This document shows, piece after piece, positions 1-10,796 of a DNA stretch of 64,000 bases. Source of the DNA: Narthecium ossifragum (Eukaryota; Streptophyta; Magnoliopsida; Dioscoreales; Nartheciaceae); assembly GCA_963920575.1 (NCBI GenBank), contig OY986970.1:20219274-20283273 (forward strand), written 5' to 3'. Under the pieces are notes generated by a model that saw only the letters and a program-made list of their open reading frames with translations, had not been told where the DNA came from and did not search any database. A program made the translations under genes and the position numbers. Every line of letters starts with the position of its first letter. Position 1 is the first letter of the stretch.

Positions 1-151
1 ACTGCTTCTTTAAACAAGAGACCAAAACCCCTCCGCAATTCCTGTTAAACGTTGCTTCCAGCCCAGTTCCTTCTTCGGTTAGTCTTACTTCCAAGCCAAA
101 GATCTCTCCCATCCCTTCCACTCATAAGCATCCTCCCACCTATTTGCCACC

Positions 152-159
152 TTTTATAC
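152..159 (+). promoter_or_regulatory. Possible TATA box of the DMP gene
   Basis: A TTTTATAC motif lies 70-77 bases upstream of the DMP start codon, in pyrimidine-rich sequence. That would leave a short 5' UTR of roughly 45 bases. This rests on motif and position only. Confidence 0.35.
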
Positions 160-228
160 AGCCATCCAACCATCCAATTCCAAACACCGGGAAACATCTT
201 TTCATTAAGAGAAAGCTAGAGAGAGACT

Positions 229-870
229 ATGGAGAACGTTCGAGCAAAGATGGCAACCAAATTGGATGATGAAGAAGCCCAGCAGAAGAAGCCGCTCATG
301 GATCCTAAATCTTTGAACGAAGAACAGGAGACCCTGGTGCAGAAAGCCATCAGGCAAACATTCCAGAGCACTGCTCATCTTGCTAATCTCCTCCCGACTG
401 GCACTGTGCTTGCATTCCAGCTCTTGGCCCCCATCTTCACCAACGGAGGGAATTGTGATGCGGCAAATCGCACCATGACCGCATGCCTCATGCTCCTTTG
501 TGGCCTCTCTTGCTTCATCCTCAGCTTCACAGATAGCTTCAGGGATGGCACTGGGATGGTGCGGTATGGGATGGCAACCTTCAAGGGCTTGTGGGTCATT
601 GATGGCAGTATGCAACTCCCTCCGGAGACAGCGGCAAGCTATAAGATAAAGTTCATAGACTTTGTCCATGCTTTTACTTCGGTGATGGTTTTTGCTGCCG
701 TGGCTCTGTTCAACCAGAATGTGGTATCATGCTTCTACCCAATCCCATCAGAAGAAGCAGAGCAGCTACTGACGGGGTTGCCAGTGGGCATCGGAGTGAT
801 CAGCAGCATGCTGTTTGTTACCTTTCCTACCACCCGCCATGGGATTGGATTTCCATTATCTCCTCGCTGA
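229..870 (+). CDS. DUF679 domain membrane protein (DMP family)
   Basis: Single-exon ORF of 213 residues, the usual length for the plant-specific DMP family. Seen: a hydrophilic acidic/basic N-terminus (1-45), then four hydrophobic segments at about 51-70, 83-101, 144-161 and 182-200. The family signatures are LLPTGTVLAFQ after the first conserved block, FTDSFRDG after the second membrane span, YGMATFKG, FVHAF at the start of the third span, and the C-terminal FPTTRHGIGF. Known for the family: DMPs are small endomembrane proteins (tonoplast, ER or plasma membrane); members act in senescence-linked membrane remodelling, and the DMP8/DMP9 branch acts in sperm-egg fusion. The sequence alone does not place this copy in a branch. 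The start is the first ATG after an A-rich leader and gives the expected N-terminus. The gene looks intact; no intron is needed. Confidence 0.93.
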   Translation: MENVRAKMATKLDDEEAQQKKPLMDPKSLNEEQETLVQKAIRQTFQSTAHLANLLPTGTVLAFQLLAPIFTNGGNCDAANRTMTACLMLLCGLSCFILSFTDSFRDGTGMVRYGMATFKGLWVIDGSMQLPPETAASYKIKFIDFVHAFTSVMVFAAVALFNQNVVSCFYPIPSEEAEQLLTGLPVGIGVISSMLFVTFPTTRHGIGFPLSPR

Positions 871-1759
871 CACTATGCTTTTCCAGTATTCCTCTATTTC
901 TCCATGACTAAAGTTGAATGTATATCCTGCATCATAAAGCTGGTTCGGTAGTAGTAGGTTTGTGAGATTTTCAATTAGTCAGATCATGTGCAATCTGGCA
1001 TAAAAGGCGGGAGCCTGTTCTCATTTCATTCATTTGATTAGCGATAGAGATTCAGCACAACAAATGGAAACTACTTGCAGCAAAAGACATATACCAATTA
1101 ATAGTGGATGTGGAATTGTGGATAACTTTCTTCTTTGCATTGGCAGCTTTTTTACCTTTCCTCATTATTTATATACATTAAGAGCTTTGAATAGACATGC
1201 TGTGTCTCAAGTCACCATTCCTTCTCCAAAGGCCCAAATCTTCAAATCAAAGTCTATGGTAACAAGAAAGAATTTGTTCTCTGCTATAAAATAAGTCCAT
1301 TTTCTACATTCCTGCTTCATTCACTCCGCATGTTTGCACAGGAAAAGAGAAGAGGATAAAAATGCATGTAGTTTGAATGTAACACTCATTTAACTCCAGC
1401 CAGTATATAAGCAAAGTTTATGGTTGTCTTAGCTCACTGACGAGATAAATCTCTCAAGAGTAAGCTACTTACAACTGCAATCAAAATATTAGTGGGTAGG
1501 AATTACATGGGCTCTATCGGGATGTAGTACAGATATATTCAACAGACGCATGCAAATAAGTCAAGATCCAGGGTCCAGACATGAAATAGTTGAAATTTGA
1601 AAGACAAGCCCAATGAAATTCATATGCAAGCAAACATAGTTCGTGTGAAAGAAAAGCATAAAAAGATGTGAAACGGAGATCAATCGGTTCTAACGAATCA
1701 ATAATATCATAAGTATCGTAGAAAGATTGTTTAAAAGTATTTAAAACAAATTGGAGACA
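871..1759. other. Intergenic region between the DMP and PPR genes
   Basis: AT-rich sequence holding the 3' ends of two convergent genes. Small ORFs here have no recognisable domain. I see no RNA gene and no repeat. Confidence 0.5.
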
Positions 1760-1765
1760 TTTATT
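1760..1765 (-). terminator. Candidate poly(A) signal of the PPR gene
   Basis: AATAAA on the minus strand, about 250 bases past the PPR stop codon, within an A/T-rich 3' region. Confidence 0.4.
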
Positions 1766-2013
1766 TGTAGAATGCCATTCACGTATTAGACAAGAGGCAC
1801 ATGCAATCATGAAACATGGGCATGAAACACTAATGTACCTTCAATGAGGCTTGACCTTGAATGAAGCTTGGATGCTGCCAGATTATCCAACACATGCCTG
1901 AACATCATACAAACATGGAAGGAAGATGCCCAGCAGATTAAACCAATGAAAACTAGAGAAAGGGACCAAATAGCACCCGGCATCACAGTCATTGCAGTCT
2001 CCATGGTTAAACA

Positions 2014-3453
2014 TTATAATTTCACCTCGCGATAACCAAGACAATCACCAACCAAAAGTTCGGCCATTTCCTGCGTCTTCCTTCTGCCCCAGTATCCTCC
2101 CACTATGGAACTCCACATGACCTCATCTGGAAAACATCCATCAATAAACATCTCATCAACAATCCCGGCTGCCTTATGCACATCACCTTTCTCGCACAAA
2201 CAATTCACAAGAACAGCAAACGTCTCCGGGTCAGTCGAAATGGCCCTCGTCCTCATACTCCTATACACTTGCACCGCACGACTCCTATCGCCTGCTTTAC
2301 ACAACCCCCTCACTACCTTGTTGTGCATCCTAATATGCAAACTCCATGTCACACGATTCGGCAAGACCCCGCCAAGTGCCATCTCGTCAAGATAATTCGC
2401 CGCTTCCCTAAACCTACTCGAATCGCACAACCCATTGACAATCTTTCCATACAGCCCAGCATCCGGCTTTCTCCCCTGAAGCCTCATCCTATCCAATACT
2501 TCCATCGCCTCCTGCATCCTCCCTTCCTTACTCAACCCATGAACCAGAGCACTATAAGTCCTCATATTTGGCTTGCATTTTGCCTTCCCCATCTGCTCCA
2601 CCAACTCCATGGCACACAAAGCTCTCCCACCTTTCACAAGCCCATCCACCAACGCGCAATAAGTAACCACATTGGGAGCCACGCTTCTGTCCACCATTTC
2701 ATCAAACACCTCCAGAGCACCATCTAATTTCCCTGAACTACAAAGCCCATGAATCAAACTCGTGTATGTAACTACCGTAGGGGAGCAACCCTTCTCAGGC
2801 ATCTCCCCAAACATCTCCGACGCATCATCAACCCTCCCCACCTTGCACAGCCCGTCTATGACCGTGTTATAACTGCACACATCGGGGACCAACCCACGCT
2901 CCGGCAGTCTACTAAACAGTCTCATCGCGGTGTCCACCGAGCCAGCGGAGCACAATGCTTTAAGAATCACATTATAGGTGGTTATGGTGGGTTCGACGCC
3001 GAGTTCTTTCATGCGATTGTAGAGCTTCCTTGCAAGTTGGAGATGGTTGTCGGAGACGAGGTTGGCGAGGACCGCGTTGAAGGAGCGGTGGGTTGGGTCG
3101 ACGGTGTAGAGAGATTTGAGAGAGTGGAGGAGTTCGAGGGAGGCGAGAGGGGGATGAGAGCGGAGGATGGGGAGGAAGGAGGACTCGGGGAGGGGGGCGG
3201 GGAGTTCGGAGGCGGCACGGGAGAGGAGGGTCTCGGCTCGGCGAGGGTGGCCGGCGGCAGCGAGGCGGGCGGCGAGGAGGGAGAAGGTGGCGACGTCGTG
3301 GCGGAAGCCGGAGGGGTACTCGGCGGTGGCGGCGTCGAAGATGAGTAGGGCTTTGGTGGCGTTGGGCTCGGCGAGGATGAGGCGGTGGACTTGGGACGGC
3401 GTGATGGGGTGAGTCCAGTGGATGGTGGAGTTGGCGGGGAGTCTCGGGGGCAT
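2014..3453 (-). CDS. P-class pentatricopeptide repeat protein, At5g46100-like
   Basis: Intronless ORF of 479 residues. From about residue 120 there are nine to ten consecutive 35-residue PPR motifs with the usual pattern (TYNVILKALC, SYNTVIDGLCKVGR, TYTSLIHGLCSSGK). An eighth repeat is lengthened by about seven residues. There is no E, E+ or DYW extension, so this is P-class. The N-terminal HPITPSQVHRLI and FDAATAEY blocks and the motif order match Arabidopsis At5g46100 as I remember it. Known for the family: PPR proteins bind organellar RNA one base per repeat and act in processing, stability or translation. The first 30 residues are not a strong transit peptide by eye, so the destination is unresolved. 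The 5' third is extremely GC-rich and the 3' part is balanced. The strongly coding-looking minus-strand frame makes the overlapping plus-strand ORFs shadows. Confidence 0.93.
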   Translation of the reverse strand: MPPRLPANSTIHWTHPITPSQVHRLILAEPNATKALLIFDAATAEYPSGFRHDVATFSLLAARLAAAGHPRRAETLLSRAASELPAPLPESSFLPILRSHPPLASLELLHSLKSLYTVDPTHRSFNAVLANLVSDNHLQLARKLYNRMKELGVEPTITTYNVILKALCSAGSVDTAMRLFSRLPERGLVPDVCSYNTVIDGLCKVGRVDDASEMFGEMPEKGCSPTVVTYTSLIHGLCSSGKLDGALEVFDEMVDRSVAPNVVTYCALVDGLVKGGRALCAMELVEQMGKAKCKPNMRTYSALVHGLSKEGRMQEAMEVLDRMRLQGRKPDAGLYGKIVNGLCDSSRFREAANYLDEMALGGVLPNRVTWSLHIRMHNKVVRGLCKAGDRSRAVQVYRSMRTRAISTDPETFAVLVNCLCEKGDVHKAAGIVDEMFIDGCFPDEVMWSSIVGGYWGRRKTQEMAELLVGDCLGYREVKL

Positions 3454-3504
3454 CGTACCAGCTTCCGACGGATAGCAGTAAATGCGTCCGTCCGCTTGAC
3501 ACGG

Positions 3505-3730
3505 TTTTTCAGTTATATAATCTCCGTTTTTATATGCTTACTAATGGATTGCCGTGCGATTGATGCGTTTTTTCAGTTATCCGCTGGGGTATCAGATTAA
3601 AAGCATTTCGAACATTAGATGTAACTTATCTATGAGATTGGCTAGTTGATTTTCGTACCTCAATACTTTTGGTTCGTTATGAGGTTGGCTAGTGGATTCT
3701 CAGCTTCTTGACATGGTTTTTCAGTTATAT
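3505..3730. repeat. Short dispersed direct repeats upstream of the PPR gene
   Basis: The core TTTTTCAGTTAT recurs at 3505, 3569 and 3717, twice preceded by TTGACAYGG. The phrase GAGRTTGGCTAGTKGATT occurs twice between about 3630 and 3700. This looks like decayed local duplication of a 60-200 bp segment. Confidence 0.4.
3514..3520 (-). promoter_or_regulatory. Candidate TATA box of the PPR gene
   Basis: A TATATAA/TTATATA motif 61-67 bases upstream of the PPR start codon. It is nearly palindromic, so it reads on both strands. It would give a very short 5' UTR. Confidence 0.4.
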
Positions 3731-3801
3731 GTGGGATGATTGTTCTCGCAATTTGGGGGGGCTTGCAGCAACTTATGTTACTTCATGCCCTACAATAACT
3801 C

Positions 3802-3834
3802 ATCTTGGCCGTCCACTCAATTGACGGCCAAGAT
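3802..3834. repeat. Perfect short inverted repeat (hairpin)
   Basis: ATCTTGGCCGTC at 3802-3813 and its exact complement GACGGCCAAGAT at 3823-3834 form a 12-bp stem with a 9-base loop. No T-run follows, and no gene is adjacent on either strand. Confidence 0.6.
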
Positions 3835-4429
3835 CCAATCTTTTGGTGACCAAGGCTAATTTAAAATCAAGGATAAATTGTATTTTTAGAACATGTGGCT
3901 TGGGCCAAGTTTTATTTGAAATTATATAGTTTCAAAACTTTCAAATAAGACACTGACATTTGGATTTCATTTCAAATTAGATCCTGGGCGCCGACGCGAT
4001 GACATTACGTGATTCATTTCCCTTCTAACTTTTAACCATTGCTATCATTGGGGGTTAAGGTTTACACAATCCTCTTCGTCCCCCTTTGATCGCTCTCTTT
4101 CCCTTGTGAAGTTTCACCACAATGAGGTTTTGGTCAATAAGAATGTGGTGTTAGATACCAATACACCTATCGATAGCCACATTTTAATTTCAATGACATT
4201 GCATCTTTCCATTTATCATGATTCATTTGCTGTCAACTCACATGATGGTATCGACGAGCAAGGATTTATTTAAAACAAAATTTAAAAATGTCATGAACTT
4301 ATTTCAAAGTTTTGAAACTAGTGCCTTAAATGAAACTTTGCTCAGACACAAGGCCAAAAGTGTAATTTACCCTAAAATCAAAGAGACAAACCCCAAATAT
4401 GAAAACCCGATCTCCCCAATCTTTGAAAC
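3835..4429. other. Unassigned AT-rich intergenic sequence
   Basis: No supported coding frame, RNA gene or clear repeat terminus seen. Probably decayed repeat DNA. Confidence 0.4.
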
Positions 4430-4806
4430 CCTAGCTGCCGACGGGACTCCATGTCATCCCCTCATCATGATCTACACAGAATCTCTCTCTCCCACCATCG
4501 GGACTCCACGCCATCCGACACCGAAGCCCTCTCTCTCACCGTCGGAACTCCACATCGTCATTAAGACCCCCGCAGTCCCTATGTCATGATCTACATGGAA
4601 GCATCCCTCCAACCATCAGGACTCCACGCCATCCGACATGGAAGCCCTTTCTCCCACCGTCGGAACTCCATGTCGTCGTCAAGGCCCCCGCCGTTCCCTT
4701 CATCATGATCTACATGGAAGCATCCCTCTTTCCATCAGGACTCTATGCCGTCCTACACGAAAGCCTCTCTCCCACCCTCAGGACTCCACACCGTCCCCTA
4801 GCAGCG
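4430..4806. repeat. 119-bp tandem repeat, about three copies
   Basis: The phrase CATGATCTACAYRGAA starts at 4466, 4585 and 4704, exactly 119 bp apart. Each unit holds two diverged half-units built around GGACTCCACGCC and GGAACTCCA. The last unit decays near 4806. Short ORFs through it are not supported as genes. Confidence 0.8.
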
Positions 4807-4914
4807 ATCGACCTTGACAACCCCACTCTATCGCCACAAGGAAACTCCACGCTATCGTAGAAGAATAAAGTTTTGTGTGTATGGGCATGTGGCATGTATA
4901 ATGTGCATGCCATG

Positions 4915-5132
4915 TGATCGGTAGTGAAGTATTGATTGATTGATCTATTCCATCGGTAGTGAGGTACCGATGGATTAGATCAACCAATTGATACCTCATT
5001 AGTGATCCGATCATTGATTCATTCAATCGGTAGTGGGATACGATCAAAGACTGCCAATAGACTAGATTAATTGATCGGTATCCCACTACCGATTGGACCT
5101 TGTGTGTAATGTACATGGTTTAGACCATGTAC
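4915..5132. repeat. Nested inverted repeats, MITE-like or foldback
   Basis: AATCGGTAGTGGGATACGATCA at 5025-5046 is the complement of 5072-5094 except for one missing base, giving a 22-bp stem with a 25-base loop. An outer, less perfect pair (about 4915-4950 against 4975-5015) is built on TGATCGGTAGTG and ends near an ATCGGT..ACCGAT core. A third hairpin follows: GTACATGGT at 5111-5119 against ACCATGTAC at 5124-5132. No coding sequence is seen. Confidence 0.6.
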
Positions 5133-5316
5133 ACAAATCAACACTCATCGTTGAAATTTGCAAGTAAGAACAATTTTTATACAATCTTTTAGCATATCTT
5201 GGGATCCATTTGCATCAATTGGCAAGTAATTGAGCACTATTGTCGGCAACTTTGCCATCAGCTTAATGCAGTAAATATTCATACTTTCATAAATAAGGAA
5301 TGTGTCACATTTTTTT

Positions 5317-5961
5317 TGATGAGATGAGCCCAAAGGCTAGTACAAAAAGGTTTACATCAAACAATCCAAGACCTCGACCCCCGTCGTCACAGGTCCAACA
5401 GAAAGGCAACCTGGACGATCGATAAAACTGAGCGATACAATCCGCTCTGACATTACGATCTCTAAAAACATGAAGAAAAGAAATGTAATCAAACTGAAGA
5501 GCTTGCAACCAAATATCTTTTGCAATACCCTGTACCTCCATCAGCCAAAATTGCACTCTATTCAAAATCCTGATCGTGTCCAGTGAATCAGACTCCACCA
5601 CGAGGTCTTTGATCTCTCAAGCACAACCAGCCCACATAGCTCCATCGACGACAATCATCTCGCCTTGAAGAACAGAGGCATTCCCTAGTGGTGCACCAAA
5701 GGGCCACTCCCATCCACAATCTCCTGCTCCACCAACAACACCAAATCCTGCTAGCCTAGATGTAGGATCAACGGAGGCGTCCGCACGTACCACGACGGAG
5801 CCACTCCCCCTCTCAACCAAGTTCTCCGAAACAGAGAGACCGGTCGTAACCTTCTTTGCGAGCCTCCTAATTTTGCACGCGATCACCATGGCCGTGCCTC
5901 CTTGGTCGTTGAATACAATCTCATTCATATCCTTCCAAACCTCCCAACAGCCGATGGCCAA
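5317..5961 (-). pseudogene. LINE RNase H domain (RVT_3-like) with an in-frame stop
   Basis: Two ORFs in one frame (5617-5961 and 5305-5601) are separated only by a TGA at 5617-5619. The upstream part holds the first RNase H strand, VVVRADASVDPTSRLAGFG. The downstream part holds the ESDSLDTIRIL block and the FRDRNVRADCIA block with conserved Asp, as in the RNase H domain that ends plant L1 ORF2. It belongs to the LINE at 5310-8650 and cannot be translated whole. Confidence 0.72.
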
Positions 5962-6140
5962 ATAAGCTCTCTACAACTTTGCTTCCTATTCCCCACCTGA
6001 GCCGACTAGGAAGTACATCAGTCCGCCAGGATCCCAAGTCGGAAGAGCGAGGCCTTCCTTCTCCAACAGATGTCGAAGACCTCCCTTAAAATTCTGCAAC
6101 CAAAGAGAGCATGCAGGATTGTCTCCGCCTCATGGTGTGC

Positions 6141-7606
6141 TGTCACAGGCAACCAAAAATAAAACAAGTGCTCTCAAAATAAATTTAGTAGTGCAAGTAA
6201 GGATCGTTCTCACGAGGAGTGTCTAGCCTATGCTTAGTGAACAAAAATGGGGGGTTTGAGTGTAACGGAAACAGCTAAGAAATAATTCAAATTAAAGAGT
6301 TGAAGTCAATTGAGAGAACAAACATTGGTTTAAGTCAACATCCACCATCGGAATCCAACAACTGATCATTGATGCAGGGATATATCAATTCACACCTCGA
6401 ATATTCACTGTTCGAATTAATTTCGAATTTCTACTCAATCATAGTTAATTAGAAACAAGCGATCCAATTAACCCTAACTACTAAACAACACCAGACAAGC
6501 CCTGAAAGTTTAATCTAGTAGCAGCCTTAAGAATAAGAGAGAGCGATGAAGCTAAATAACACAAACACAAGCGATTGCATTTAATTTAGTCGAATATTCT
6601 TCCTAAGATCGAATAATCTCTGAAATGCAGTAAATCAATAGATCTTAGTTGCTTCACAGATTAGAGGGGTCAAACAATTACGGATTTGATATCCAACCTA
6701 CCAATAGATTGCAATGAATAATAAACTAGTAGGCCTCCTAACAATTAAACAAGACAATCATGAATATAATCACATAAGAACATCCAATACCCAAAGCATA
6801 AATTAAACAATGAAAATAAATTAGATCTCACAGTTTTATTGATTCCGAGGTTTCTTTTTCCTTCGACGAAGTCTTAAAGTTTAGTCACACAGGGTCATGA
6901 ATAAAACCAAAGGAAAGTTTAAGAGAAAGGTACAATACATAACTTATATGAGAGAGGGGAGAGATATATATGAGAGAAGAGATGAGAGAGAGAGAGAGAG
7001 GAATACGTGAGAGTCCCAAAAAGAGATCTCCCCACGTCAGCCCCTTCCCTCTTTTCATCCTACTTTCCAATTTTTCCTACCAAGTCTCCATCCACTCTCC
7101 AAAAGTATTCACACTTTCCTCTATTAACCACATGCAAATATAACTAATAAAGGAAAGATTATTATCAAATAAAGTCCTTATATAACTAGGAAAGGTGGTG
7201 GTCCCAGCTGGGATCTTCATCCACCAATGGACTCCTCCAAACATGAATGTCGTCCAAACCGAAATGCACCCCGCAGCAATTCCGAGCTTGATTGCTTCCT
7301 TGATTTTGCTGTCTTTCTGGAGCCGGAATCTCACAAAACTCAAAATATGAAAGTTGTAGAGCTCTTTCTTAGCTTTCCATAGCATCCTAAATCATCCCAA
7401 TCGGAGCTCGTATAAAAACGTTATGCCCATATTAGTAACTTCTATCCAGAATTGCCCAAAATTGCCAAATCAACTTCATTTTGTACTTTTGGTCTCCAAT
7501 TGCATCCCAAATTAAAATATAAGAATAATAAATACATTTAGGCACAAAATATGTATACAAGACTAAACATTAAAGAATAAAAATATGACATTTGGTATTC
7601 TCATCA
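6141..7606 (-). mobile_element. Probable solo LTR or Athila-like noncoding insertion inside the LINE
   Basis: About 1.47 kb with no long ORF interrupts the LINE zinc-finger codons. The plus-strand edges are TGTCACAGG and ..CTCATCA, so an LTR read on the minus strand would run TGATGAG..CCTGTGACA. Its minus-strand 3' part has the CTCGTGAGAACGATCCTTAC block often seen near the LTR ends of plant Athila/Tat elements (recalled, not searched). A GA-rich run lies at about 6960-7000. No clean target duplication is seen, so the exact ends are uncertain. Confidence 0.5.
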
Positions 7607-8650
7607 GCTCACGACCGCAACGAGGACAATTTTGATCCGAAGCTAAGCACAACCGCCAAAGGGAGTCACGGACTGCAAGCTTCCCCTTGAGTGCACGCCA
7701 GATGAAATGTTGCACTCTAGGTCCAACCTTCATCCTCTAGATGTTCGCCCAGCTTTCATCACCTATGCGAGCTCGAACTCCAACCTTCTCTTGTATGAGC
7801 ATCAGATACGCCGCCGACGATACGACCTTCCCCGGGGCATTAAACTTCCATAGTACTGTATCCCCGGTCGGAAAGATCCCCGTTCCAAAGACATGTTGAG
7901 CCAATAGTTTATGAAAGAGTTAGAGGACCTTCTCTCTGTTCCATGCTTGACCCTGCATTAGCTCCCCCACGGTCATAGTCTCAATTCCCGTCATCGCATC
8001 AAAGAAGGTTGGCTAGTGTGCAAGGGAAGTCTCATAGCACCATAAGTCATGGCTGACTGAAACTTGGCTACCCATCCAAACTGACCAAACCATGCTCTTT
8101 CTAACCTCATCCGCAGCAAGGCACACATATCTCCAATGAGAGAAATGCACACCAGTAGAGCTAAGTGAAGGAAGAGGCCCCTGCCAATGATATTTGGCAC
8201 TAGCAAGCTCTTTCTAGATGTTGATGCCCTCATCAAGAAACGTCGCAACTCTACGCATCTTCAAGGCCCACTGCCAAACTCCCAACTCCTTCACCCCCAA
8301 GCCTTTGGCCTCCTTAGGAAGACAGACATCCCTCCATGCCACCCTATTTAACCCACCCTTCCTCCCCCTCCACAAAAACTCTCTATAAATCCTCTCCATC
8401 CTCATGATAATCGATGTCGGGACATGTGAGGTTGCCATAACAAACGCTGGAATGGATTGAAGGGAGGACTTAGGAAGAACAAGTCTGCCTGGATCACAAA
8501 TCATACGCCCTTGCCAAGACAGAAGCCGAGCCACCATGTTGTCAAGGGCGAAGAAGAAATCCGTTGCCTTCATTCTGCCAATGCCGGAAGGAGTGCCCAA
8601 ATAGGTCCACAATCCAGAAGCTTCCTCTAAACCCAGTATCAGTATCAGTT
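7607..8650 (-). pseudogene. LINE reverse transcriptase C-terminus and zf-RVT remnant
   Basis: ORF 8214-8612 carries the post-catalytic RT region: LGTPSGIGR, LDNMVARLLSWQGRM and FLWRGRKGGLNRVAWRDVC. Further down, in shifted frames with stops, is the zf-RVT region with QHFIWRALKGKL and CPRCGRE. The catalytic RT core is missing upstream. After the insertion at 6141-7606 the same domain resumes with HEAETILHALFGC. Confidence 0.75.
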
Positions 8651-8660
8651 TTGGAACAAC

Positions 8661-9595
8661 TGTCAGCCCAGGGACAATCGATCGGTCATGGGGACGATCA
8701 ATCGTTCAAGGGACGATTGATCGGTCTTGTTGACAATCGATCTATTTCAAGGTCGGCACTGGCGTTGACGTGTCCAGATAAGGACACGAACCGACCTAGT
8801 TCGATCAATCTCTCTGGGAGGGACTGACCGGACTCGGGCTTATATAAGAGCCCGCGAAGGTTCTATTTTATCGTTTTCTTCTTCCTCCTTCTCTCCGCTG
8901 AGGCTAGGGTTTCACATGGGAGGCTGTTCCAGAGGCTTGGAGGCGTCGCCAACAAGGGGAGGAGAAGATCCAAACCTTCCAAGCATGGATTAATTGTGGA
9001 TTAATCACGGATTAGCGTAGTTAGGCAGGATTCTTCACATAGGGCTTGTTTATGTGATCTTAGCTAATTGAATGCTTAATTAGTCGATAAATCTATGCTA
9101 GATGGTTATCCTAGGTATGATTAATATCTGTTTGAAGTTTGATTGGACTTTGATTTAAACCGGATTTAAGTGGGTTTTTCCTTGATTTATTCTCGGATTT
9201 CTGTTCTAGCAGAAACATCTATGTTCTAGCTGGTTTTTCGGCTTATAAGTGCATGATCTCAGTTTCTCTTCAACATGAAAGTTGCAGATTGCTGAGTTAG
9301 CTTTCGATTCAAACTGATTTCACATTTTTCAGATTTATGTATGATATATTTTGAATTAAATGGCCAGGCTGTGCAGAACATAGCAGCCAAATTAATTAGT
9401 AAATTTAAGTGGTTTTTCTTTATCTGATTGATCCGATCTTTTGAGATATGATTTGGGGTATGTCATTGAGTTGGAATATCAAGTTTCACGTCAATCGGAC
9501 AGTTAGATCGGAAGTTATGATTTTCCGAAGTTAGCAATAGTTCATTTGCTTTAATTCTATTAATCGGGCTTTTCATTATTATATGTTATTATATG
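8661..9595 (+). repeat. LTR-like segment, left part, with promoter
   Basis: Begins near TGTCAGCCCAGGG just past the truncated LINE. It holds four GATCGATC-type sites (8676-8742), a TATA box at 8841-8848, and a CT-rich leader with CTAGGGTTTCAC as in many plant LTRs. The 9.6-kb chromovirus interrupts it at 9595; the target duplication ATATG joins it to 19218. No PBS follows its right end, so a solo or truncated LTR is the likeliest reading. Confidence 0.5.
8841..8848 (+). promoter_or_regulatory. TATA box inside a palindrome
   Basis: TATATAAG is embedded in CGGGCTTATATAAGAGCCCG, a near-perfect palindrome. It lies about 100 bp downstream of the four-site GATCGATC array. Confidence 0.6.
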
Positions 9596-10796
9596 TGTCG
9601 CGCCCCGACCCGCGTAGGCCCAACCGGGCCGGGCGACGCGAACCGGAACCTAATCTACTGCGGAAATTTGGCGAGGTTTCCCTCTAATCGTAGTGGTTAC
9701 CCTAATAAGCATAATCATCCTGTAATAAACAACAATTATAAAGCTCAACACACAAAGCTGGAATATAGTACAAATCCTCAAACAGGGAATGTTATACAAA
9801 ATCGCTCCCATAGGAGACTATCTAACCAAGGTGAACACGGACAGATCACAGCTCCTCAAGCTCCGCCAGACGCCGCTACGTAACCAAACACCTGCCCGGT
9901 AGGGGCAACCGAAGAAGAGCTAGCGCCAGCACCTGCAAAACGCAGCCCGGGTAGGTGTGAGCACTAAGCTCAGCAGGGACACTACACTACGACACACACA
10001 AAGGAAGGGAACACAACAGTGTCGTCCCCAAGCAAAGCCTAGGTGTATCACAGGGGTCCCATAACCCCACCGGATACCCCTGAGAGCCCCAGTCGTGGTC
10101 TTCCAGCGAACTGGTCACACACTGGGTCACACTCAGTAAGACAGGAAACGACACTGCCAACTCACGACAGGATCCTGGGCACTGTCGGCGGGTAGCACCG
10201 CTGGGTAGTCACACCTGCCACCCAAGAGTTCTAGAAGGATTGGGTACCGGCTACACCACGACTTGGCTCAAGGCCGACACGACCTCTAAACATCAAGCAC
10301 AACAGTATTCATGTCCAACTAACCCTATCATCGAAAAGACTGAATACTACAAATCGAGTCCTGGACCAAGCTACCCGCACGGTCCTAAGAGATAGATCCG
10401 GGCTACCCGGAAGCCCCGGATCGGCAACGCCCTAACAGATGCAACTAATGCACAACACAATGCATGCTATGAACATGCGCAGAAAAGATACATGTAAGCA
10501 TGCAGCAGGATGTGATGATATAAATACAAGGTCTGGGCACGGCACCCTGCCGGCCCGGGGTGGTGAACAGATAAATAAGGTCTAAGGACTGCTGCAGTGG
10601 TACCACTACCAACCGCCAGCAGTCCACACAACACCTGCACCGGGAAACAACCCCGCAAACAACAGTTCACAATGTGCAACAAGCAATGTGGCCCTCGGCG
10701 AACGCCGGCGTGAGAGGCTAGGGAAAGCAGTAGGGCCACCCGCCCGTTTATTCTAAACATCCCGGGAGTCATCACTCCCCCGGTTCACCACTGCCC

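Larger units (their letters stand above)
5310..8650 (-). mobile_element. LINE (plant L1-type) 3' portion, 5'-truncated and interrupted
   Basis: Read on the minus strand, the order is RT C-terminal region, zf-RVT domain, RNase H domain, then a tail of eight A residues (T-run at 5310-5317). The RT part contains the typical YLGTPSGIGR and LDNMVARLLSWQGR blocks. The zinc-binding segment is split by an insertion at 6141-7606. There are in-frame stops, so the copy is dead. The 5' end is lost near 8650, where LTR-like sequence begins. Confidence 0.8.

Noticed and set aside
1801..2004. 65-codon minus-strand ORF just after the PPR stop
   Set aside because: It sits in the PPR 3' UTR, has no recognisable domain and no separate promoter.
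2105..3412. Several long plus-strand ORFs, one very Gly/Glu-rich
   Set aside because: They are the antisense shadow of the PPR gene; the composition follows its GC-rich codons.
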